From an uncultured Actinomycetes bacterium (GTDB lineage: Bacteria > Actinomycetota > Acidimicrobiia > Acidimicrobiales > RAAP-2), in assembly GCA_903893955.1 (NCBI GenBank), contig CAITOG010000283.1, positions 1-5,343 of the forward strand: a stretch of 5,343 bases of DNA. Direction: 5' to 3'. The position numbers were made by a program, and so were the translations under genes. The notes under the pieces are model-generated. The model worked only from the letters and a program-made list of their open reading frames with translations, was not told the origin of the DNA and searched no databases. Positions 1 to 5,343 of the stretch are shown here, one piece after another. Every line of letters starts with the position of its first letter. Position 1 is the first letter of the stretch.

Positions 1-1
1 T

Positions 2-50
2 CCTCTGGCCGATCCACGCCTCTTCACATGAGGTGAGGGTCGGCCAGAGG
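2..50 (+). terminator. Long near-perfect hairpin, possible terminator of an upstream gene
   Basis: Arms 2-22 and 30-50 pair at 20 of 21 positions around a 7-base loop (23-29). The outer 11 pairs (2-12 with 40-50) are perfect Watson-Crick. The only mismatch is A16 against A36. Two positions, T13 with G39 and G18 with T34, pair as G-U wobbles only if the + strand is transcribed; on the - strand they would be A-C mismatches, so the structure favours a + strand RNA. No T-run follows, so it is not a classical intrinsic terminator, but tail-less hairpins are often proposed as terminators in high-GC actinobacteria. It could instead be part of a structured leader for the Nudix gene that begins 64 bases further on. 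The pairing is certain; the function is inferred. Confidence 0.5.
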
Positions 51-68
51 CGCGTCTGGGCTCACCTC
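30..68 (+). other. Alternative stem competing with the 2-50 hairpin
   Basis: Bases 30-37 (GAGGTGAG) are exactly complementary to 61-68 (CTCACCTC). Inside them, 44-48 (CCAGA) pairs with 55-59 (TCTGG) around a GGCGCG loop. This fold uses bases that belong to the 3' arm of the 2-50 hairpin, so the two cannot form together. Mutually exclusive stems upstream of a gene are the usual layout of an attenuator, but the left hairpin looks much more stable and no ligand-binding motif is recognisable. Treat it as a structural possibility only. Confidence 0.2.
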
Positions 69-114
69 GACGATTGGTGGGAACGGACCATGTCCCGACT
101 AGCCTCCGGCAGCG

Positions 115-876
115 ATGGCGTCGTACCCGCAGAACATCCCGCGACCTGCCGACTGGCGGATTGGCGCGCCAGCCCCCTGGATGCATCTTGGTGCCCACGA
201 GCGTTCAGGTCTCAGCCTCGCCCGAATCCTCGATGCCCTCGCCGCCGCCGGTCTCGACCGAGCACCGACCTCGGCCGCGACGCCCCGTGACAACGACCTC
301 GAGATCCTCGATGGGCTCCTCGACGCACCCGAGCTCCGCAGCTCTGCGGTCCTGCTGGCCCTCTTCGAGGAGGCGGGGGAGGCTCGGATCGTCTTGACTA
401 GGCGAAGCGGCCGCCTGTCGTCGCACCGTGGTGAGGTCTCGTTCCCTGGTGGCCGGCTCGACGAGGGCGAGGGGCCGGTCGACGGGGCGCTCAGGGAGGC
501 CTTTGAGGAGGTCGCGCTCGATCCGGCGTCTGCCACGGTCGTCGGGCACCTCCACCCGATCGTGACGTTGGCGTCACGCTCGCTCATCAACCCGGTGATC
601 GCTTCGCTCGAAGCTCGACCATTGCTCGTGGCCGCGCCCGATGAGGTCGAGCGGGTCTTCGACGTGGCACTTAGGGATCTCCTGGTCGAGGGGGTCTTCC
701 ACGAGGAGCGCTGGCGACGGCCTGAGCGTCCGAGCCCGCGCTCGAATGACGGGTCGTTCCCGCTCTGGTTCTTCGAGGTGGCCGACGAGATGATCTGGGG
801 TGCAACAGGACGCCTGCTCGTCGACCTGCTCTGCCTCACTCTGGGCGTCGACCTCCCGGCTGAGTCGGCATCCTGA
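115..876 (+). CDS. Nudix hydrolase, CoA pyrophosphatase (NudL-like) family
   Basis: This 253-residue protein probably cleaves the pyrophosphate bond of coenzyme A and its derivatives, giving phosphopantetheine and 3',5'-ADP. That reaction is known for the family, not shown here. It has no signal peptide or membrane segment, so it should be cytosolic. The Nudix box is at residues 113-135: G113, E119, R127-E128 and E131-E132, the metal-binding glutamate cluster. Just before it, residues 92-113 match the NuCoA signature that separates CoA-type enzymes from other Nudix proteins (LTRRS, then HRGEVSFPGG). The C-terminal IWGATGRLL (227-235) is also typical of the family. The usual Gly near the end of the box is Ala134, which NudL-type proteins tolerate. 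About 70 N-terminal residues precede the core. The start is secure: an in-frame TAG lies at 100-102 and ATG 115 is the first start codon after it. No good Shine-Dalgarno precedes it. The exact substrate is unproven. Confidence 0.88.
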   Translation: MASYPQNIPRPADWRIGAPAPWMHLGAHERSGLSLARILDALAAAGLDRAPTSAATPRDNDLEILDGLLDAPELRSSAVLLALFEEAGEARIVLTRRSGRLSSHRGEVSFPGGRLDEGEGPVDGALREAFEEVALDPASATVVGHLHPIVTLASRSLINPVIASLEARPLLVAAPDEVERVFDVALRDLLVEGVFHEERWRRPERPSPRSNDGSFPLWFFEVADEMIWGATGRLLVDLLCLTLGVDLPAESAS

Positions 877-882
877 CCCATC

Positions 883-909
883 TCGACCGTGCCCTGAGCC
901 GGTTAGGAT
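883..909 (+). promoter_or_regulatory. Candidate promoter for the guaB3-guaA-helicase operon
   Basis: TAGGAT at 904-909 fits the actinobacterial -10 pattern TANNNT. The best -35 candidate is TCGACC at 883-888, with a short 15-base spacer and only four matches to TTGACA. Transcription would begin near 914-916, leaving a leader of roughly 57-59 bases before guaB3. It sits in the only sizeable gap upstream of the operon, which is the main argument for it. The -35 match is poor, so confidence is low. Confidence 0.27.
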
Positions 910-960
910 AGGCAGACGTCGGAGGGTCGGACCGGCGAGGATCGTTGGCGAACGAGGCGC

Positions 961-965
961 GGAGG
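961..965 (+). promoter_or_regulatory. Shine-Dalgarno of guaB3
   Basis: GGAGG lies 7 bases before the ATG at 973, which is ideal spacing and fixes the guaB3 start. It is the only strong ribosome binding site in the window; the other three starts lack one. A small perfect hairpin (TCGTT 942-946, AACGA 951-955, loop GGCG) ends five bases upstream of it. Confidence 0.75.
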
Positions 966-972
966 CACCCCC

Positions 973-2136
973 ATGGCAGAGGTCGAGATCGGTATCTACA
1001 AGTCAGGTCGACAGGCCTATGGGTTCGATGACATCGCCATCGTCCCGAGTCGACGCACCCGCGATCCAGAGGACGTCGAGATCTCCTGGGAGATCGATGC
1101 CTTCCGCTTCGAGCTCCCCGTCCTCGGTTCCGCCATGGACGGTGTTGTCAGCCCGCAGACCGCCATCGAGCTCGGCCGCTTGGGCGGCGCCGGCGTGCTC
1201 AACCTCGAGGGCCTCTGGACCCGTTATGAGGACCCGATCCCTCTGTTCGATGAGATTCGTACCCTCGACGACGACAAGGCGACCTCGAGGATGCAGGAGA
1301 TGTACAACGAGCCGATCAAGCTTGAGCTCGTCACCCAACGCATCAAGGAGATCAAGGCCGCTGGCGTGACCTCAGTCGCCTCAGTCACCCCGCAGCGCAC
1401 CGACTCCATGTCCAAGGCCATCGCTGACGCCGAGCTCGACCTGCTCGTGATCCAGGGCACCGTCGTCTCTGCTGAGCATGTCTCGAAGACCGCAGAGCCC
1501 CTCAACCTGAAGCGCTTCATCCGTGAGTTCGACATCCCGACCATCGTCGGTGGCTGCGCCTCGTACCAGGCTGGACTCCACCTGATGCGCACCGGCGCTG
1601 TGGGCGTGCTCGTCGGCGTCGGTCCGGGCAATGCCTGCACCACGCGTGGCGTGCTCGGCCTCGGCGTGCCCCAGGCCACCGCCATCGCAGATGTCGCCGG
1701 CGCTCGGATGCGGCACCTCGATGAGACCGGCGTCTACGTCCACGTGATCGCAGACGGCGGCATGTCCAAGGGCGGCGACGTGGCCAAGGCCATCGCCTGT
1801 GGCGCCGACGCAGTGATGCTGGGCTCGCCCCTGTCCTCGGCTACCGAGGCTCCTTGCCCAGGCTTCCACTGGGGGATGGCGACCTTCCACCCGACCCTGC
1901 CCCGAGGCACACGGGTGCGAACGCAGATCCGTGGCTCGCTCGAGGAGATCCTGCTCGGCCCGGCTCACCAGAACGACGGCCGGATGAACCTGTTCGGAGC
2001 GCTTCGCACCTCGATGGCCACCTGCGGCTTCGAGACCCTCAAGGAGTTCCAGAAGGCTGAGGTCATGGTCGCTCCGTCGCTCCAGACCGAGGGCAAGGAC
2101 CTGCAGCGCTCGCAGGGCGTCGGCATGGGCCGGTGA
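973..2136 (+). CDS. guaB3: GuaB3 family IMP dehydrogenase-related protein
   Basis: This 387-residue cytosolic TIM-barrel enzyme belongs to the IMP dehydrogenase/GMP reductase family. It is shorter than canonical IMP dehydrogenase (about 490-500 residues) because it lacks the paired CBS regulatory domains; the barrel runs on without that insert. The catalytic loop is present at residues 215-233: G217-P218-G219, then A221-C222-T223-T224-R225, with C222 in the place of the nucleophile that attacks IMP C2. The phosphate-binding stretch is also clear (DGGMSKGGD at 261-269, AIACGADAVMLGSPL at 273-287). The C-terminal part (HWGMATFHPTLPRG at 299-312, DGRMNLFGALRTSMA at 335-349, QGVGMGR at the end) is diagnostic of GuaB3. 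I see no clear counterpart of the Arg-Tyr flap dyad of true IMP dehydrogenases. Cyanobacterial GuaB3 has been reported to act as an IMP dehydrogenase; the actinobacterial role is, to my knowledge, unsettled. A strong Shine-Dalgarno sets the start. The stop overlaps the GTG of guaA by four bases. Confidence 0.93.
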   Translation: MAEVEIGIYKSGRQAYGFDDIAIVPSRRTRDPEDVEISWEIDAFRFELPVLGSAMDGVVSPQTAIELGRLGGAGVLNLEGLWTRYEDPIPLFDEIRTLDDDKATSRMQEMYNEPIKLELVTQRIKEIKAAGVTSVASVTPQRTDSMSKAIADAELDLLVIQGTVVSAEHVSKTAEPLNLKRFIREFDIPTIVGGCASYQAGLHLMRTGAVGVLVGVGPGNACTTRGVLGLGVPQATAIADVAGARMRHLDETGVYVHVIADGGMSKGGDVAKAIACGADAVMLGSPLSSATEAPCPGFHWGMATFHPTLPRGTRVRTQIRGSLEEILLGPAHQNDGRMNLFGALRTSMATCGFETLKEFQKAEVMVAPSLQTEGKDLQRSQGVGMGR

Positions 2137-3689
2137 CAGAGGCCGATCACCCCGTCCTCGTCGTCGACCTCGGCGCTCAGTACGCGCAGCTCATCGCTCG
2201 ACGTGTCCGAGAGGCGCACGTCTACTCGGAGATCGTCCAGCACTCCATCTCGGCTGCAGAGGTCGCAGCCAAGCAGCCTGGAGCGATCATCCTCTCGGGT
2301 GGCCCGAAGTCGGTCTACGAGGAGGGCTCGCCGTCGATCGATCCGGGCATCTACGAGCTCGGGATCCCGATCCTCGGGATCTGCTACGGCGCCCAGCTCC
2401 TGGCCCGGGACCTCGGCGGCACCGTGACCGCCACCGGTCGTGGTGAGTACGGCCGGACCGAGCTCGAGGTCAGCCGCTCGACAGGCCTGCTCGAGTCCTG
2501 GGGCTCTGGCACCGTCGTGTGGATGAGCCATGGCGACCAGATCACCGCGGGGCCAGCTGGCTCTGTGTCGATGGCGTCGACGCCTGAGGCGCCGGTGGCG
2601 GCGTTCGGCGACGACGACCGTCGCATCTATGGGGTGCAGTTCCACCCAGAGGTCGCGCACACCGAGCGAGGACAGGAGCTCATCGCGATGTTCCTCCACG
2701 ACCTCGCTGGCCTGGCGCCGACCTGGACGAATGTCTCGATCATCGAGGCTGAGGTGGCCAAGGTCCAGGCACAGGTCGGTGACGAGAAGGTGCTGTGCGC
2801 GCTCAGCGGCGGTGTCGACTCCGCCGTCGCCGCTGCGCTCGTGCACAAGGCCGTCGGTGACCAGCTCACCTGCGTCTTCGTCGACACCGGGCTGATGCGC
2901 TCGAACGAGGGCGACCAGGTCGAGGAGACCTTCAAGAACCAGTTCCACGTCGAGCTGATCCACGTGAAGGCCGCCGATCGCTTCTTCGCCGCGCTCGCGG
3001 GTGTCACCGATCCCGAGGCCAAGCGCAAGATCATCGGCGAGCTGTTCATCCGGATCTTCGAGGAGGTAGCCCGCGAGCTCGGTGCTGGCAGTGGCGGCGA
3101 CGGCCCTCGCTATCTGGTCCAAGGGACGCTCTACCCCGACGTCATCGAGTCGGGCTCGGGCCACGCGGCGAACATCAAGAGCCACCACAACGTGGGAGGT
3201 CTTCCTGAAGACCTCGACTTCGAGCTGTGCGAACCCCTCCGGGCGCTCTTCAAAGACGAGGTCAGAGCTGTCGGCGAAGAGCTCGGCCTGCCTGAGCACA
3301 TCGTCTGGCGCCAGCCATTCCCTGGCCCCGGCCTGGCGGTGCGCATCGTCGGCGAGGTGACTCCTGAGCGGGCTGAGATCCTGCGCAACGCCGATGCGGT
3401 CGTGGTCGAGGAGGTCAAGCGAGCCGGCCTCTACCGCGAGCTGTGGCAGTCCTTCGCCGTCCTGCCAGCGGTGCGGACGGTCGGCGTGATGGGCGACGGT
3501 CGGACCTACGCCTACCCGATCATCATCCGGGCGGTGACCTCCGATGACGCCATGACAGCCGACTGGGCACGGCTTCCCTACGACGTGGTCGAGACCATCG
3601 CCAACCGGCTGATCAACGAGGTCGACGGGGTCAACCGGGTTGCACTCGATGTGACGAGCAAGCCACCCGGCACCATCGAGTGGGAGTGA
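2133..3689 (+). CDS. guaA: GMP synthase, glutamine-hydrolysing
   Basis: GuaA makes GMP from XMP using ATP and glutamine, the last step of guanine nucleotide synthesis. The 518 residues match the usual 510-525. The N-terminal class I glutamine amidotransferase domain (about 8-195) has the triad C84 (in GICYGAQ), H171 and E173 (in FHPEV), with the oxyanion region SGGPKS at 55-60. The ATP pyrophosphatase domain follows, with its P-loop SGGVDS at 225-230 and the conserved LVQGTLYPDVIESG (328-341) and SHHNVGGLPEDLDFEL (350-365). The C-terminal dimerisation domain starts around PFPGPGL (395-401) and ends in the family-typical KPPGTIEWE. Everything needed for activity is present. The start is GTG at 2133, inside the end of guaB3 (GTGA overlap); no nearby in-frame alternative or good Shine-Dalgarno exists, so re-initiation by ribosomes finishing guaB3 is likely. 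The same overlap leads into the helicase gene. Confidence 0.97.
   Translation: MTEADHPVLVVDLGAQYAQLIARRVREAHVYSEIVQHSISAAEVAAKQPGAIILSGGPKSVYEEGSPSIDPGIYELGIPILGICYGAQLLARDLGGTVTATGRGEYGRTELEVSRSTGLLESWGSGTVVWMSHGDQITAGPAGSVSMASTPEAPVAAFGDDDRRIYGVQFHPEVAHTERGQELIAMFLHDLAGLAPTWTNVSIIEAEVAKVQAQVGDEKVLCALSGGVDSAVAAALVHKAVGDQLTCVFVDTGLMRSNEGDQVEETFKNQFHVELIHVKAADRFFAALAGVTDPEAKRKIIGELFIRIFEEVARELGAGSGGDGPRYLVQGTLYPDVIESGSGHAANIKSHHNVGGLPEDLDFELCEPLRALFKDEVRAVGEELGLPEHIVWRQPFPGPGLAVRIVGEVTPERAEILRNADAVVVEEVKRAGLYRELWQSFAVLPAVRTVGVMGDGRTYAYPIIIRAVTSDDAMTADWARLPYDVVETIANRLINEVDGVNRVALDVTSKPPGTIEWE
3196..3215. repeat. Perfect inverted repeat inside guaA
   Basis: GAGGTCTTC (3196-3204) and GAAGACCTC (3207-3215) are exact reverse complements separated by two bases. 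As RNA this would give an 8-pair stem with a four-base loop. It lies in the conserved GGLPEDL segment of GMP synthase (residues 355-361). The leucine, proline and glutamate codons at its centre (CTT, CCT, GAA) are ones this gene uses less often than CTC/CTG, CCC/CCG and GAG. It may be chance. Confidence 0.35.
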
Positions 3690-5343
3690 CCGACACTTCT
3701 CGCCCTGCCATCGACGTTGCCTCCCCCGCAGAGCTGCTCGAGGGACTGACCCCGCCGCAGGCTGCTGCCGTGGCGCATCGTGGCTCGCCGCTCCTGGTCG
3801 TGGCCGGGGCTGGCTCTGGCAAGACGAGGGTGCTCACGCGCCGCATCGCGCACCTGCTCGCCACCGGCGACGCCCGTCCGCACGAGATCCTCGCCATCAC
3901 GTTCACCAACAAAGCCGCCGGCGAGATGCGAGAGCGCGTCGCCGAGCTCGTCGGTCCCGGCGCGAGCCGGATGGTCGTGGCCACCTTCCACTCCGCATGC
4001 CTGCGGATGTTGCGAGCCAACGCCTCCCGGATCGGCTTCGATCCGAACTTCACCGTCTACGACGCCCTCGACTCGAGGCGCCTCATCGAGCTGGTCATGG
4101 CCGATGCGGGGATCGACACCAAGAAGGTCGCGCCACGAGCGGTGGCGTCGATGATCTCCGAGGCCAAGGCAAAGCTCCAGAGCCCGCAGGACTTCGCCTC
4201 GGTGGGCTTAGGCGAGCGAGACCCCTATCGCCGCCAGGTGGCAGAGGTCTACGTGGGCTACCAGTCACGGCTCGCCCAGGCCAACGCCATGGACTTCGAC
4301 GACCTCCTCATGCGCACGGTCCAGATGCTCCAAGACCACGAGGACATCCTCTTCGGCTACCAGGACCGGTTCCGCCACATCCTGATCGACGAGTTCCAGG
4401 ACACCAACGCGGTGCAGAACCGCCTCGTGGCCTTGTTGGGCGCGGCGTACCGCAACGTCTGCGTGGTCGGTGACTCGGATCAGTCGATCTATCGCTTCCG
4501 TGCGGCGGACATCACCAACATCTTGGAGTTCGAGCGCACCTTCCCTGATGCCACCACCATCGTCCTCGAGCAGAACTTCCGCTCCACCCAGAACATCCTG
4601 GACGCCGCCAACGCAGTGATCGCCAACAACCCGGGGCGTCCCGAGAAGCGGCTCTTCACGACCGATGGGCCAGGGCCACTGCTCAAGCGCTACCGAGCAG
4701 CCGATGAGCGTGACGAGGGGATGTGGATCGCCAACGAGATCTCTCGGCTGACCAGAGACGAGGGGCTCGATCCCGAAGAGATCGCCATCCTCTATCGGAC
4801 CAACGCCCAGAGCCGAGCGATCGAGGAGGAGCTGGTCAGGGCCGGCATCCCCTACAAGATGATCGGTGGGATCAGGTTCTACGAGCGCCGCGAGATCAAG
4901 GACGTCCTGGCCTACCTCCGCTTCCTCGTGAACCCCACCGACGAGGTGGCGGCCAAGCGGATCATCAACACGCCCAAGCGCGGGATCGGCGCCACCTCGG
5001 TGGCCGCCCTCGACCACGCAGCGCGAACGGCCGGCGTGCCGTTCGGTGAGGCCAGGATCGACCCAGCGGTCCGAGAGGCGATCGGTGGCCGCGCCAAGAA
5101 GGGCCTGGCCGAGCTCGCCGAGCTGGTCGGCGACCTGCGGTCGAAGCTGCGACCGACGCCGTCCCTCGACGTGGTGGTCGACGATCTGCTCGATCTGCGC
5201 TGGAGCGAGCTCGAGGAGGCCGAGGACCGAGCGGCCGGCATCGAGCCTGGCGACGGGGCGTCGTACCTGCTCCCCGGTGAGCTCGTCGACGCCATCATCG
5301 AGGCCTCCGGCTACCGCCGGGAGCTCGAGCTCGAAGGGACCCA
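3686..5343 (+). CDS. pcrA: PcrA/UvrD-type SF1A ATP-dependent DNA helicase, 3' end cut off
   Basis: This 3'-to-5' DNA helicase acts in repair and in clearing obstacles to replication. The 552 residues shown are about three quarters of a usual 720-800. Motifs occur in order: Q motif LTPPQ (21-25); Walker A AGAGSGKT (40-47, K46); motif Ia ITFTNKAAGEM (71-81); TFHSACLRML (100-109); motif II DEFQD (235-239, E236 catalytic); motif III GDSDQSIYRFR (262-272); motif IV EQNFRST (295-301); YRTNAQSR (370-377); GGIRFYERREIKD (394-406); NTPKRGIG (428-435). Motifs V and VI lie beyond the window. I take GTG 3686, overlapping the guaA stop by four bases; GTG 3680, in frame two codons earlier, is also possible. 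Neither has a good Shine-Dalgarno, so translational coupling is likely. Residues about 493-530 look like an acidic insertion relative to typical PcrA. No Cys4 or nuclease region is visible. UvrD1 is the mycobacterial name for this type, so uvrD1 is a possible alternative symbol. Confidence 0.95.
   Translation, partial: MTDTSRPAIDVASPAELLEGLTPPQAAAVAHRGSPLLVVAGAGSGKTRVLTRRIAHLLATGDARPHEILAITFTNKAAGEMRERVAELVGPGASRMVVATFHSACLRMLRANASRIGFDPNFTVYDALDSRRLIELVMADAGIDTKKVAPRAVASMISEAKAKLQSPQDFASVGLGERDPYRRQVAEVYVGYQSRLAQANAMDFDDLLMRTVQMLQDHEDILFGYQDRFRHILIDEFQDTNAVQNRLVALLGAAYRNVCVVGDSDQSIYRFRAADITNILEFERTFPDATTIVLEQNFRSTQNILDAANAVIANNPGRPEKRLFTTDGPGPLLKRYRAADERDEGMWIANEISRLTRDEGLDPEEIAILYRTNAQSRAIEEELVRAGIPYKMIGGIRFYERREIKDVLAYLRFLVNPTDEVAAKRIINTPKRGIGATSVAALDHAARTAGVPFGEARIDPAVREAIGGRAKKGLAELAELVGDLRSKLRPTPSLDVVVDDLLDLRWSELEEAEDRAAGIEPGDGASYLLPGELVDAIIEASGYRRELELEGT

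Noticed and set aside
3..290. + strand frame open from the left edge, with good third-position G/C up to about 104
   Set aside because: It would run 175 bases into the Nudix gene out of frame and turns into an Arg/Pro/Ser-rich tail. The first part looks protein-like but has no recognisable motif. The other two + frames close at 31 and 36, so an upstream gene may simply end there.
514..516. Ala134 in place of the conserved Gly in the Nudix box
   Set aside because: As I recall, E. coli NudL has EEVA at the same place; the catalytic glutamates are intact, so this supports the family call rather than suggesting inactivity.
99..881. Long open - strand frame antisense to the Nudix gene
   Set aside because: Its translation is Arg/Ser-rich and low in complexity, with no family motif; it is a by-product of G/C-biased codons in the real + strand gene.
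1835..1849. CCTCGG-CTA-CCGAGG hairpin inside guaB3
   Set aside because: Six pairs in GC-rich coding DNA is within chance expectation and nothing nearby suggests a role.
2358..2381. Nine-base direct repeat and overlapping palindromes in guaA
   Set aside because: Explained by the protein sequence LGIPILGI around the catalytic cysteine, encoded with the same preferred codons.
1965..3299. 444-residue - strand open frame across guaA and the end of guaB3
   Set aside because: It lies wholly opposite two unmistakable enzymes and shows no recognisable domain; long antisense frames are expected in such GC-rich genes.
4265..5017. 250-residue - strand open frame opposite the helicase
   Set aside because: It mirrors the helicase codons, is rich in Val/Leu/Asp/Glu repeats from complementing GAG/GAC/CTC codons, and has no motif.
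5321..5332. GAGCTCGAGCTC palindrome
   Set aside because: It encodes Glu-Leu-Glu-Leu with this genome's preferred GAG and CTC codons; no independent signal.
1..5343. Mobile elements, CRISPR, tRNA/rRNA, phage or defence genes
   Set aside because: No repeat array, transposase, integrase, tRNA arms or defence-type domain was seen; base composition and codon style are uniform throughout.

Overview
The window is GC-rich DNA with strong G/C bias at third codon positions, and all four genes lie on the + strand. A GuaB3-type IMP dehydrogenase-like protein sits directly upstream of GMP synthase. GuaB3 proteins are characteristic of Actinomycetota (and Cyanobacteria), so the source is most likely a high-GC actinobacterium. 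An early-branching class such as Acidimicrobiia would fit, but that placement is inference from gene content and style, not proof. The stretch looks like ordinary chromosomal core. I see no mobile element, CRISPR array, tRNA, rRNA or sign of transfer.

Layout. Positions 1-114 hold no gene I can support, but they contain a striking near-perfect hairpin (2-50), probably the terminator of a gene to the left or a structured leader. Positions 115-876 encode a Nudix hydrolase of the CoA-pyrophosphatase (NudL-like) type. A 96-base gap (877-972) carries a weak promoter candidate and a clear Shine-Dalgarno for the next gene. Positions 973-2136 encode GuaB3. Positions 2133-3689 encode GuaA, the glutamine-hydrolysing GMP synthase. 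Positions 3686-5343 encode the first 552 residues of a PcrA/UvrD-type superfamily 1A DNA helicase, which runs off the right edge.

How the genes fit together. guaB3, guaA and the helicase gene form a tight operon. Each junction is the same four-base GTGA overlap, in which the TGA stop of one gene lies inside the GTG start of the next, so translation is probably coupled. GuaB3 and GuaA belong to the guanine-nucleotide branch of purine metabolism (IMP to XMP to GMP). The helicase unwinds DNA in repair and replication-conflict resolution. Its place in the operon ties genome maintenance to nucleotide supply at the level of expression, although it may only reflect shared housekeeping control. The Nudix enzyme is probably a separate transcription unit.

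I did not find a new biological system. The points most worth checking are the 49-base hairpin at the left edge and its alternative pairing, the unresolved role of actinobacterial GuaB3, the coupling of guaA to a helicase gene, and an apparent acidic insertion in the helicase.
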